A stretch of DNA of 64,000 bases, taken from positions 19,147 to 83,146 of the forward strand of contig JAKPTE010000020.1 in NCBI GenBank assembly GCA_029571215.1, in the 5' to 3' direction. Positions 1 to 8,520 of this stretch are shown here, one piece after another (the stretch's first letter is position 1; the number at the start of each line of letters is the position of its first letter). Origin of the DNA: Bacteroidota bacterium. GTDB lineage: Bacteria; Bacteroidota; Bacteroidia; Bacteroidales; JAAYUG01. A model generated the notes under the pieces. It ran no database searches. It saw only the letters and a list, made by a program, of their open reading frames with translations, and was not told the origin of the DNA. The position numbers and the translations under genes are program-made.

Positions 1-3000
1 GATTACCGAAACGGCATCTTAAGGGGAGAGGCCGAAATAACCAACTATGGAATGAATGATGCCTCAGATTATCAGTTGCGGGTGCGTCTCTTTGATCAGA
101 ATTTCCGGGAAGTAATCCCTCCATCTCTCTATCCGGTACCCTTTCTGCCCAAAAGAAAAACAGCAGTTGTCCCATTCAAAGCTATGGTTGATAATCCGGC
201 CAAATGGTCGGCCGAATATCCCAACCTGTACATCACTGCTTTTGAATTAGTGGACAGGAATGGAAAAACCTGTGAATCTGTTTCCGTCAAAACGGGTTTC
301 AGGAAGATTGAAGTAAACCATCAGGTGTTGCTCCTGAACGGGAAGCCCTTGAAACTGAATGGTGTAAACAGCCATATGCAGCATCCCGATCTGGGGCATG
401 CAATGAACCGGGAAACCATCATCAAGGATTTTACCCTGATGAAACAGTTCAATATCAATTGTGTCCGTACATCCCACTATCCTCCGGTTATGGATTACCT
501 GGAACTGGCTGATGCATTTGGAATTTATATTGTGGATGAGACCGGGGACGAGGCTCATGCCACCGAATTTTTGTCAGAAAAACCTGAATGGCGTGCAGCC
601 TATGTGGAGCGGGCAAACAAAATGGTTCTGCGCGATAGAAACCATCCCTGTGTCATTTTCTGGAGTGCTGGCAACGAAAGCGGAACGGGAGAAAATATCT
701 GCGCCGTGATAGCAGAGGGAAAAAAGCTTGATCCTACGCGGCTTTGGATGTACGGAGGGAATACCGATGATGTGCAATGGAAAAATGAAGTACCCTGTGA
801 AGACATTATCGGACCAAGGTATCCGACCCTCTATGAATTGAAGACCCGCATTGCCATGGTTCCGGAAAGCCAGGACCCAAGACCATCGTTCATGGATGAA
901 TATGTGGCAGCCACAGGCAACGGAGCTGGCGGACTGGATGAATACTGGAATATTATCTGGAATTATCCCCGCTGTGCCGGAGGGGCTATCTGGGACTGGA
1001 TGAGTCCGGGTATTCGGGAAAAAGTACGCCTGATTGAAGATGGCTCTCCTAATAAAATCCAGTGCGCCATAAAAGGAAGGGCACAACTGGTTCCGGGGAT
1101 TTCCGGTCAGGCTGTCCGGCTCAACGGGCACGACCAGTGGATCGATGTGTACCGGCATCAAGCTCTTGATCTGAAAGGAAACCAGCTCACAATTGCCTTT
1201 CTGGTAAAACCGGGAAAATGGAACGGTGACGGGCATTTCCTCACAAAAGGTTCCTGGCAGTATGGTATTGTTCAGTCTGAACCCGACTCGCTAGTATTTT
1301 ACCTGACAACCAAAGGAAAAAATGTCCTGAAGGTACCCATTCCCCAACCGTGGGAAGAAAAATGGCATCAGATTGCCGGTGTTTACACCGGTTCGGAAAT
1401 GCTTCTTTATGTTGACGGGGTGCTGGCTGGTAGAAAAGCCTGCTCAGGTTCAATTGCCAACAAACCTTTCCCTTTGAATCTTGGCCGGGATGCGGAAATT
1501 GACGGACAGGAATATCCGGGGCCAACCAACAATACCACCCTGGATGAAGTGGGTATCTTTTGTCAGGCTCTGAAAGAAGAGGAACTATCACATATCAGCG
1601 ACCGAAAAAAAGATGCGCTGCTTTGGCTGGATTTTGAAAAAGAAATTCAGGCCGGTGATTATTTCAGTACTGGTATAGGCGGCCGCACCTACGGGTTGGT
1701 CTGGCCTGACCGTACACCCCAGCCCGAACTCTGGCAGGTGAAAAAAAGTGCCCAGCCGGTTTCTGTCAGATTGATTGATCCGGATGTCCCAAGGTTTGAA
1801 GTATGGAACCGGTATCTTTTTACACCACTGAGCGAATTGGAGACGCGCTGGGAATTATGGGAAGATGGCACCCAGTTTGCCAAAGGCATTCTCCCCCTGA
1901 ACGTTCCGCCACAGACAAGGGACACCTTTTCCCTTCCGCTTACCAAACCCGGCCTGACACCAGGTTGTGAATACAGGATACACATTCGTTTCCTGCTGAA
2001 AAATGACAAGGTCTGGGCAAAGGTCGGCCATGAAGTCGCGTGGGATGAAACGGAACTGCCCTGGCACGTTCCTCAGGAGGCACCGGCTGCGATAACCGGA
2101 AAAATGAAGATTGATGTTGATTCCGGCAGTATACGAGTGCTTGGTAATACCTTTTCCTGTACCTTCAACCGTAAGACGGGTGTTCTGGAATCAATAGTGT
2201 ATGAGGGAAAAGAATTTCTCCGAAGTGGTTTTGAACTGAACGTGTGGCGTGCCCCTCTTGCCAATGAAAAAGATGCCTGGACCATATGGAAAGCACACCT
2301 TACAGATACCAAACCCGGCATGGGAATTGATGCTGCCAATGCATGGAGGTCCCTTGGTCTGGATCACCTCAGATCATCTCTCGAAAAAATTTCCTGGGAA
2401 ACCAATGAAGATGGTTCCATAACCGTTACTGTACTTTCCCATGCGGAAGGGAATGATGTTACCACAGCTTTTGATAATACCTTTGCATGGACAATCTATG
2501 TCAACGGACTGATCAGACTCAGACACCAGGTTATTCCGCAGGGTATCATGCCGCAATGGATACAGCGGCTTGGGATCCAATCGGTAGTCTCTGATTTTCT
2601 ATATAAAATAAGCTGGTACGGAAGGGGTCCTTTTGAAAACTACCCCGACAGAAAGAGCGGTGCAAAAATTGGAATCTATTCCTGTACAACGGAAGATATG
2701 GAAGAACCGTACCTCATTCCTCAGGATCATGGACTGCGATGCGACGTCCGATGGCTAAACCTGGAAAGTCCCGATGGATACGGGTTAAGAATTCAAGGGA
2801 AAAATCTGTTCAATTTCAATGTATATCCCTACAGTACTGAAGACCTGACCCGTGCCGCCTATCCCTATCAACTGACGCGCCAGGACGGGTTTACGCTGAA
2901 CATTGATTATGCAACCAGCGGCGTTGGATGCACCGCTGTATCGGTTCTTAACCAATACAGGGTAGTCCCCGCGCCTGCCGGGTTTGAGCTTGAATTAATT

Positions 3001-3021
3001 CCTTATAGGAAGAACCAGTAG
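1..3021 (+). CDS. GH2 beta-galactosidase-like enzyme with inserted LamG domain (5' partial)
   Basis: The reading frame is open from the first base of the window, so the gene starts upstream; an internal ATG at 52 is probably not the start. The catalytic TIM barrel of glycoside hydrolase family 2 is clear: a Gly-Asn-Glu-Ser motif puts the acid/base Glu at window codon 226, and a Met-Asp-Glu-Tyr motif puts the nucleophile at codon 300, as in LacZ-type enzymes. About codons 360-535 form a laminin-G/concanavalin-like jelly roll (LLYVDGVLAG, LDEVGIF) placed between the barrel and the C-terminal beta-galactosidase small-chain domain (about codon 708 onward). Family knowledge: hydrolysis of terminal beta-galactosides or related sugars, usually in the periplasm. 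The missing N-terminus hides the sugar-binding domain and any signal peptide. The exact substrate cannot be read from the sequence. Confidence 0.9.
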   Translation, partial: DYRNGILRGEAEITNYGMNDASDYQLRVRLFDQNFREVIPPSLYPVPFLPKRKTAVVPFKAMVDNPAKWSAEYPNLYITAFELVDRNGKTCESVSVKTGFRKIEVNHQVLLLNGKPLKLNGVNSHMQHPDLGHAMNRETIIKDFTLMKQFNINCVRTSHYPPVMDYLELADAFGIYIVDETGDEAHATEFLSEKPEWRAAYVERANKMVLRDRNHPCVIFWSAGNESGTGENICAVIAEGKKLDPTRLWMYGGNTDDVQWKNEVPCEDIIGPRYPTLYELKTRIAMVPESQDPRPSFMDEYVAATGNGAGGLDEYWNIIWNYPRCAGGAIWDWMSPGIREKVRLIEDGSPNKIQCAIKGRAQLVPGISGQAVRLNGHDQWIDVYRHQALDLKGNQLTIAFLVKPGKWNGDGHFLTKGSWQYGIVQSEPDSLVFYLTTKGKNVLKVPIPQPWEEKWHQIAGVYTGSEMLLYVDGVLAGRKACSGSIANKPFPLNLGRDAEIDGQEYPGPTNNTTLDEVGIFCQALKEEELSHISDRKKDALLWLDFEKEIQAGDYFSTGIGGRTYGLVWPDRTPQPELWQVKKSAQPVSVRLIDPDVPRFEVWNRYLFTPLSELETRWELWEDGTQFAKGILPLNVPPQTRDTFSLPLTKPGLTPGCEYRIHIRFLLKNDKVWAKVGHEVAWDETELPWHVPQEAPAAITGKMKIDVDSGSIRVLGNTFSCTFNRKTGVLESIVYEGKEFLRSGFELNVWRAPLANEKDAWTIWKAHLTDTKPGMGIDAANAWRSLGLDHLRSSLEKISWETNEDGSITVTVLSHAEGNDVTTAFDNTFAWTIYVNGLIRLRHQVIPQGIMPQWIQRLGIQSVVSDFLYKISWYGRGPFENYPDRKSGAKIGIYSCTTEDMEEPYLIPQDHGLRCDVRWLNLESPDGYGLRIQGKNLFNFNVYPYSTEDLTRAAYPYQLTRQDGFTLNIDYATSGVGCTAVSVLNQYRVVPAPAGFELELIPYRKNQ

Positions 3022-3078
3022 GTGGTCAAATATTGAATTTTTTCTGTTAAGGGAAGCAATTAAATAAAAATGCTTCAG

Positions 3079-3873
3079 TTACTCTTCGAATAATCGCGTA
3101 AAAAGCTGCAGCCACAGTTGGTCGTACTTCTCCCATCGCTGAAGGTTGATGCCCCAGTGCGGAGAGGCGCTGGTGGTAAAAGCAGAAGCTTTCCCTTTTC
3201 CAAATCGCCGGGCTGCCAGCAAAGGATACCATTTCCCGTTGTAACCTATCTCCAGAATGCATTCAGCACCTTCTCTGAGAGATGTTTCATTGAATCCAAG
3301 AATCGGCGGTATTTCGTCGAAGGTAATTCCTACAATAACGGGATGTCCGGGATGAGGCGCACGAACAGGAAAGCTGGCCGTAGATTCGATCAGATCGTCA
3401 CCCTGCAGGCAAACTACCGGCAAAACATCGTGAAACAAACTTCTCCCCCATCCGCCTTTGCCCATTTCGCCGCTGAATGAATTCCAGCCGCCGAGCATAT
3501 GAAAATGCCCCCCGTTATTTACCCAATCTTTCAGAAGAATAAATCGATCAGGGAATGTTACGTACTTATCCCATTTGTTTCTGTTGAAAAAATCGGGATG
3601 CAGATGCAGGCATTTGGTTTCCACATCACCAAACACAATGGTGGTGGCCCACCGGAGGCGTTCATCAAACTGCTCGGGCGACATATTGTACAAATTCCAG
3701 GAAGGTTCGGAAATTACTTCCGCTCTGGGAATTTTCTTCAGTGCTTCAACAAAGTTTTTGGCATAGTTCAGAAACTCCACTCCTTTGGTTGACCGGAAAA
3801 AAGGAGATTCAATGTAGGTCTGACCGGTATGAAAACACCAGTTGCCCACATGCCAGATTCTCAGATTTTTCAT
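3079..3873 (-). CDS. Putative glutamine amidotransferase-like protein (GATase1/DUF1355 type)
   Basis: A 264-residue protein without an obvious signal peptide. It resembles the putative glutamine amidotransferase family formerly called DUF1355: an N-terminal Rossmann-like half with FGDVE, a central Gly-rich stretch (GGHFHMLGGWNSFSG) and a GWGRSLFHDVLPV segment, followed by a C-terminal GKGKASAFTTSASPHWG stretch. Residues 140-200 show no clear Cys-His-Glu triad, so true amidotransferase activity is doubtful. Related proteins sit in carbohydrate loci of Bacteroidota and Planctomycetes with unknown biochemical role. It lies 5 bases downstream of the beta-helix lipoprotein gene on the same strand, so the two are probably co-transcribed. 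It is convergent with the GH2 gene; the 57-base gap has no clear terminator. Confidence 0.75.
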   Translation of the reverse strand: MKNLRIWHVGNWCFHTGQTYIESPFFRSTKGVEFLNYAKNFVEALKKIPRAEVISEPSWNLYNMSPEQFDERLRWATTIVFGDVETKCLHLHPDFFNRNKWDKYVTFPDRFILLKDWVNNGGHFHMLGGWNSFSGEMGKGGWGRSLFHDVLPVVCLQGDDLIESTASFPVRAPHPGHPVIVGITFDEIPPILGFNETSLREGAECILEIGYNGKWYPLLAARRFGKGKASAFTTSASPHWGINLQRWEKYDQLWLQLFTRLFEE

Positions 3874-3878
3874 AACAT

Positions 3879-5438
3879 TTATTTTTTTGTTTTACAAAGG
3901 AATGCTCCGAGGGAAGGTTTATTGCCTATCGCCGGTATTAATCCGGCGAAATCAGGAAACGGACCGGGAAGATTTATACCGGTGTGGCACACCGGAGATT
4001 CTTCGGCCGGGCGAAACCAGGGAATGTCTTTCAGATACATAACATCAATTTTCAGACTGTCATCCTGTGGAGGAAGGTTCAGTAACGGATCAGCAACCAG
4101 CGCTTCTCTGTCAAACGAGGCCTCGGGTTGAGGAAGGTTACGGTACTGATGCCATTGCGACCAATAAAGGTTATGACGAAAGGTGGATGTAAGCGAATCG
4201 CCTCCGGCCATCTTTTTTTCCCCGCTGCCCACAAGAAAAATGTTGTTATAGAACAACATGCCACGATAACTTCCTGGCTGAAAATTACAGCCATAACCCG
4301 CGACATTGATAATGGTATTGTTGAAAACATAGGCAGTACCCATGGGGACAGCGTACGGATCACACCAGACAAAAACTCCGGATTTGCCGTTTTTCATCCC
4401 GTCGAGGTAGCTTATATTGCAATAAACAGTATTGTTGTCCCATTTGGTAGCACCGGCATACTGAAAGAGCCCATACCCACCCCCTTCATTGAAGGCCGAA
4501 AGATTCCACCGTACAACAGAATTGGTGACTCCTCCATCAAGATCAAACCCTCCTCCATCCGCACCCCGGGGGGATGTTTTATTGTGATGGGAATAGCAAT
4601 ACTGAATTACGATACTGTCGCTCATATAGGTCCATATTCCCACCGGACCGTTTCCCTCGCGGGGCATATCCCATCCGTTGTTCATGGCTTCGCAGTATTC
4701 AATTACTCCGCGGGTCACACCTCCAAGAAGGATACCGTTGCCACTGTGATTGTTCCGCACCATGGGTGAACCGGGATTGTTCGCAGCTGTACAAAATCCA
4801 ACATAAACATCGTATACCGACTTTGTACCGGAGCAAGGTAAGCCCCCGCAATCACTACCTCCTGCTTCAACATTGATGCCGGCAAAACCATTGTCATGAG
4901 CATAAACGTGTGTTATTTTCACATGCTTACCGCCGGTAACCCGGACACCGCACCAGCCAAAACCTTCTGCCTCCACACTGTCGATAACAGCATAATCAAC
5001 TCCATAAAGATCTATACCGCTGCCTGTATTGCCCATAAGACGACCGGAACCCATTACCCGGATATTTCTTACATTCACATGCGAACCTGCTTTGATTTTT
5101 AAGGCGGTACCTTTATCTGCCATGATAATGGCCCTGCCTTGACCATAGGAAGATATCGCTATTTCTTTTCCTGACTGGCCGTTTATGTTTTCAAGGACCA
5201 GACTATCATCAAATACTTCCCTTCCTGCCAGAAGAATTGCATCCCCCGGCTTAAGTGCAAGGCTTCCTGCCCTGCTAAGTGTCCGAAAAGGAAATCGCTC
5301 CGATAATCCGTCATTTCGATCATCACCGTTTACTGAACTAAAGTAGTACTTATGGCCGGAGGATGAACACCCGGAAAGCAACAGGAACATTAATAAAATA
5401 CTGATACTAATGCGCATATATGTGAGGGTCTTTTTCAC
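3879..5438 (-). CDS. Right-handed parallel beta-helix lipoprotein
   Basis: A 519-residue protein with a lipoprotein signal peptide; the acylated Cys is residue 24 in LLLSGCSSS. A start at the internal Met 8 (5417) is also possible and would shorten the overlap with the upstream DUF1684 gene from 32 to 11 bases. After an N-terminal module (NGDDRNDGLSERFPFRTLS, then KPGDAILL) come many short irregular repeats rich in Asn, Gly and Ile/Val (for example YAHDNGFAGINVEAGG and NSVVRWNLSAFNEGGGYG), typical of a right-handed parallel beta-helix as found in polysaccharide lyases and glycosidases such as PL1, PL6 and GH28-like proteins. No catalytic residues can be assigned with confidence. Its N-terminal module resembles that of the large secreted protein at 54387-58067. 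It is probably surface or periplasmic and acts on, or binds, polysaccharide. Confidence 0.8.
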   Translation of the reverse strand: MKKTLTYMRISISILLMFLLLSGCSSSGHKYYFSSVNGDDRNDGLSERFPFRTLSRAGSLALKPGDAILLAGREVFDDSLVLENINGQSGKEIAISSYGQGRAIIMADKGTALKIKAGSHVNVRNIRVMGSGRLMGNTGSGIDLYGVDYAVIDSVEAEGFGWCGVRVTGGKHVKITHVYAHDNGFAGINVEAGGSDCGGLPCSGTKSVYDVYVGFCTAANNPGSPMVRNNHSGNGILLGGVTRGVIEYCEAMNNGWDMPREGNGPVGIWTYMSDSIVIQYCYSHHNKTSPRGADGGGFDLDGGVTNSVVRWNLSAFNEGGGYGLFQYAGATKWDNNTVYCNISYLDGMKNGKSGVFVWCDPYAVPMGTAYVFNNTIINVAGYGCNFQPGSYRGMLFYNNIFLVGSGEKKMAGGDSLTSTFRHNLYWSQWHQYRNLPQPEASFDREALVADPLLNLPPQDDSLKIDVMYLKDIPWFRPAEESPVCHTGINLPGPFPDFAGLIPAIGNKPSLGAFLCKTKK

Positions 5439-6315
5439 CTGCTGTAATTTTTATTGTCAATAGATTTTCTTTTGGGGGCAAAGGGCATGTGGCATAGGGA
5501 GTAAAGGCACAGGGAGGATTGTATGCCCGGTTGAAATCAAGGACGACCGTTCCGGTTGAATCCGGTTCGTCGGCCTGAAGGAATCTCCCTGCTCCGTATG
5601 TTTCCAAGGCACTGGTTCCGTCACCAAAAATGATAAAAAAGCCTTTTCCTTCACTGAACGGCAGAAGGATCTGTTTTTGCCCGCCGATTTCAAATACCAG
5701 TTTCCCCGGTACGGTATACTCCTCCCGGGTTCCTATTACGGTAGGCACATAAAGTTTTTCAGGTTTGTCGAAGGGAAGGAACCGGGCTTTAATTTTCCAT
5801 ATGCTGTCAGGAGGATAGCAGGGTATCGAATCGAGAGAGGCTGAGAGAGGACTGTTCAGATCTCTCAATCTTATCCCGAGAAGAGTATCCCTTTTGATAA
5901 GAAAAAACACGAGGGTTCCCATTTTGAGAACGGTGGGATGCCCGGAAGCATCCGATTCCAGAACAACCTTCCGGATTTGTTTTCCATCCGATACGATTCC
6001 TGCACCCGGATTGACTTCCAGGGTAACCAGGGTGTCTTTTCGAATAAATTTACCTGCCACCGGAGGAGCCGAAGTCGGAAAGATTAAGTCACAGGAACTA
6101 TCGCTTCCGAATGTATTGTTTCCTTGTTGAAGCCAGTAAAGGCCGGCCAGATTCAGCCATCCGTTTTCGCTTTTCAGGCGTTCTATGCGGTTCTTTTGCC
6201 ATTCTTTCCACGAATGAACAAAAGAAGAAGTTGTAGGTGGCTTATGACCGGAACAGGAAGACAATAAAAGAATTAACCCAAAAATGGAATTCCAGTAAAC
6301 AATTTTTCTCATCAT
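5407..6315 (-). CDS. DUF1684 family lipoprotein
   Basis: A 302-residue protein from the ATG pair at 6310-6315. The frame stays open upstream to 6537, but that extension is the antisense of a tRNA gene and is not coding. The chosen start gives a clean lipoprotein signal peptide with Cys 21 in LLLSSCSGH. The body matches the DUF1684 family: an early SWKEWQKNRIERLKSENGWL stretch, GLYWLQQGNNTFGSD, a central VPTVIGTREEYTVPGKL strand, and a C-terminal LDFNRAYNPPCAFTPYATCP motif with two conserved-looking Cys. The function of DUF1684 is not established. Its end overlaps the start of the beta-helix lipoprotein gene, suggesting translational coupling in one operon. Confidence 0.8.
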   Translation of the reverse strand: MMRKIVYWNSIFGLILLLSSCSGHKPPTTSSFVHSWKEWQKNRIERLKSENGWLNLAGLYWLQQGNNTFGSDSSCDLIFPTSAPPVAGKFIRKDTLVTLEVNPGAGIVSDGKQIRKVVLESDASGHPTVLKMGTLVFFLIKRDTLLGIRLRDLNSPLSASLDSIPCYPPDSIWKIKARFLPFDKPEKLYVPTVIGTREEYTVPGKLVFEIGGQKQILLPFSEGKGFFIIFGDGTSALETYGAGRFLQADEPDSTGTVVLDFNRAYNPPCAFTPYATCPLPPKENLLTIKITAGEKDPHIYAH

Positions 6316-6434
6316 AACAACGGATAAAGAAAATGCTTTTTTGTGTATACATTCACCAGCAGTAAAAATAAGATATTTCCCATAATGCGATTCATTTGGG
6401 ATAACATGAAAAAAATTTACCTTTGCAACTCTCA

Positions 6435-6523
6435 GGAGAGATGCCGGAGTGGCCGAACGGGGCGGTCTCGAAAACCGTTGTTCCGCTTCCGCGGAACCGA
6501 GGGTTCGAATCCCTCTCTCTCCG
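6435..6523 (+). tRNA. tRNA-Ser (anticodon CGA)
   Basis: Folding by eye gives a complete class II tRNA. The acceptor stem is GGAGAGA (6435-6441) with TCTCTCC (6516-6522) and discriminator G6523. The anticodon stem is 6462-6466 with 6474-6478 and the loop is 6467-6473, with anticodon CGA at 6469-6471, which reads UCG. The long variable arm forms a hairpin of GTTCCGC with GCGGAAC. The T arm is GAGGG-TTCGAAT-CCCTC. The 3' CCA is not encoded, as is usual in Bacteroidota. The long variable arm and anticodon identify it as serine. Confidence 0.97.
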
Positions 6524-6535
6524 CAGCCGCAATAC

Positions 6536-6559
6536 ATCCCGCGTGAAGCGGGATTTTTT
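6536..6559 (+). terminator. Intrinsic terminator after tRNA-Ser
   Basis: The 7-bp stem ATCCCGC (6536-6542) and GCGGGAT (6548-6554) encloses a 5-base loop and is followed directly by a T run. It starts 12 bases after the tRNA end, as expected for a monocistronic tRNA unit. Confidence 0.85.
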
Positions 6560-6585
6560 ATAGGCCTGAGTCTAATGCAAGCACA

Positions 6586-6678
6586 ATGAAAAATATTCTA
6601 TATGCCATCAGTGACCATTTGTGGTTCAAGAAATATAAAAAACAGATAGCCACAGAAAAAGCTGAAAAAGTTAGATAA
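6586..6678 (+). CDS. Possible 30-residue small ORF
   Basis: An ATG frame of 30 codons ending in TAA, rich in Lys (14-17: WFKK; tail KAEKVR). It lies in the 209-base gap between the tRNA terminator and the convergent gene at 6769. It has no recognised family and no clear ribosome binding site. It may be chance; it is listed because the gap holds nothing else. Confidence 0.15.
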   Translation: MKNILYAISDHLWFKKYKKQIATEKAEKVR

Positions 6679-6768
6679 CCATGTATTATTTAAACCGCGG
6701 CCATTCGGGATAGAGAATTTCATTCAACCATATTCCAGGCTTGCAAACGGCAAACAGCCAGCAAATAA

Positions 6769-7014
6769 TCACTGCGGTTTATCCGGCTTCTTCACTTTCA
6801 CCGACTTCTGCCATACAATCATTTCCCGGGCATGACGGTATAATTCTTCGGCCATCTCCTTATTTCCATCTTCCTCCAGCAGTTTTGCATAATAGCGCAG
6901 AGTAGCCGGGGCATATTTATCCTGGGCACGCAAAAGAAAAACCGGTTCATCATCGGGAATTTTGCCTTCCTTGTCGATGATTCGCCGTATATAGTCTTCA
7001 CGGGTAAATTTCAT
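6769..7014 (-). CDS. Small hypothetical protein, 81 aa
   Basis: An 81-residue charged, predicted helical protein without signal peptide or membrane segment. It begins MKFTREDYIRRIIDKEGKIP and has a central LRYYAKLLEEDGNKEMAEEL stretch that reads like one helical-hairpin (TPR-like) repeat, then a Lys/Pro-rich tail. The gene starts 4 bases after the stop of rlmD, so it is probably translated from the same mRNA. I do not recognise a named family. A short conserved protein of this kind next to rlmD is plausible, but the function is unknown. Confidence 0.65.
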   Translation of the reverse strand: MKFTREDYIRRIIDKEGKIPDDEPVFLLRAQDKYAPATLRYYAKLLEEDGNKEMAEELYRHAREMIVWQKSVKVKKPDKPQ

Positions 7015-7018
7015 ATGA

Positions 7019-8428
7019 TTAGTTTATTTTCTCCAGCAGAGCAATATTTTCAACATGTATAGTGTGGGGAAACATATCAACCGGTTGAACCTTAATAAGC
7101 CGGTAAGACGAAGACAGCAACGCAATATCTCTTGCCTGTGTAGCAGGATTGCAACTCACATAAACGATTCTTTCAGGGGATGCCTTCAGAACTTCCCTGA
7201 TAATATCCTCATGCACACCGTTGCGGGGCGGGTCCATAATCAGCACATCCGGCTTACCTTCTTTTTTCATTAACTCCTCTGAGAAAATTTTCCTGATGTC
7301 TCCAGCATAAAATACTGCATTTTCTATGTTGTTGACCGCAGTATTAATCTTAGCATCCTCAACTGCCTCGTTTACATATTCCAGACCCACCACCTTTCCA
7401 GCCTGCCGCGATAGAAACAACGCTATGGTTCCGGTACCGGTGTAGAAATCATACACAATTTCTGTTCCAGTAAGCCCGGCATATTCCCTGACAATGCGGT
7501 ACAGATTCAATGCCTGGTGAGTATTGGTCTGGAAAAAAGATTTTGGCCCAATTCTGAAGGTAAGATCCTCCATCGTTTCGTTAAGAAACTTCTGACCTTT
7601 AAAATGAATGACCTCCAGATCAGACCATGCATCATTGAGTTTTGGATTGATAACATACCAGAGGGAAACAATCTCCGGAAAACGCTCGGCCAATTCATTG
7701 AGAAATGCAGTTCGGCGTTCTTTATCCTCATATTTGAGCATCACAGCTACAAGAAATTCCCCTGAAGCATTGTTTCGGATCAAAAGATTCCTCAAAAGTC
7801 CCTCATGTTTCTTCGGATCGTAAAATTCCATCTTCAGCTTCAGTGCAATCTCTTTTGCTGCTCTTCGTATGGCATTGGAAGGTTCCGGCTGAAGGTAACA
7901 TTTGTCAATATCGAGAATTTTGTCAAATTTTCCCGGAACATGAAAACCCAGGGCAGGCAAACCGGATGAGGGGATCTCCTTTCCGATCTCGTGATCATAA
8001 AGCCATCTAAGCGGATGAAAGGTAAATTCAATCTTATTACGATAGAAAAGAGTTTCCGGTGATCTTAGAATGGGTTGTAAATGAATGTTACTGATTTTTC
8101 CAATGCGTTCAAGTTGTTCTTTTACCTGATTTTCCTTAAAAAAAAGCTGTTTTTCATACGACAGATTCTGCCATGTGCACCCTCCGCAGGTTCCGAAATG
8201 GGAACAAAAGGGCTGTGTACGATCGCTGCTTTCAGTATGAATGTTCTTAATGACCCCTTCCCAGTAGTTTTTCTTTCGGCGGAAAATTCTGACATCAACC
8301 ACATCTCCAGGCACAGCACCTTTAACAAAGACCACAATATTACCATATCGTCCCAGTGCTTTTCCTTCGGAAGCATAGGACGTAATTTCAATCCGCAGGG
8401 TATCTTCCTTCTCTGTTTTTGGATTCAT
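7019..8428 (-). CDS. rlmD: 23S rRNA (uracil-5-)-methyltransferase, RlmD/RumA type
   Basis: A class I SAM-dependent RNA methyltransferase of the TrmA/RumA family that forms 5-methyluridine, by family in 23S rRNA. The frame extends to 8458, but the Met at 8428 (MNPKTEKED) is the more likely start and gives 469 residues. An N-terminal TRAM domain (about 10-65) is followed by an Fe-S cluster motif C-x5-C-x2-C (CSHFGTCGGC, Cys 75, 81 and 84 from the chosen start) with a further Cys downstream in DKCYLQP. The methyltransferase part has the SAM motif DFYTGTGTIALFLS, the DPPRNGVHEDII motif, and the catalytic Cys in VYVSCNPATQARD. Length is normal for the family. RlmD is the likely specificity, but RlmCD- or TrmA-like targets cannot be excluded. 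Confidence 0.92.
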   Translation of the reverse strand: MNPKTEKEDTLRIEITSYASEGKALGRYGNIVVFVKGAVPGDVVDVRIFRRKKNYWEGVIKNIHTESSDRTQPFCSHFGTCGGCTWQNLSYEKQLFFKENQVKEQLERIGKISNIHLQPILRSPETLFYRNKIEFTFHPLRWLYDHEIGKEIPSSGLPALGFHVPGKFDKILDIDKCYLQPEPSNAIRRAAKEIALKLKMEFYDPKKHEGLLRNLLIRNNASGEFLVAVMLKYEDKERRTAFLNELAERFPEIVSLWYVINPKLNDAWSDLEVIHFKGQKFLNETMEDLTFRIGPKSFFQTNTHQALNLYRIVREYAGLTGTEIVYDFYTGTGTIALFLSRQAGKVVGLEYVNEAVEDAKINTAVNNIENAVFYAGDIRKIFSEELMKKEGKPDVLIMDPPRNGVHEDIIREVLKASPERIVYVSCNPATQARDIALLSSSYRLIKVQPVDMFPHTIHVENIALLEKIN

Positions 8429-8520
8429 GCAATAATTTAGCAGTATCTCCGGTGGCAAAGATAGTTTGATTTTGCCAGAAGCAGAGAATCAGGAAAAACT
8501 CTTGCCGGGCAGATCATGTG

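Noticed and set aside
6316..6537. Upstream extension of the DUF1684 frame to 6537
   Set aside because: It is the antisense of tRNA-Ser (6435-6523) and lacks a plausible signal peptide; the start at 6315 gives a normal lipoprotein.
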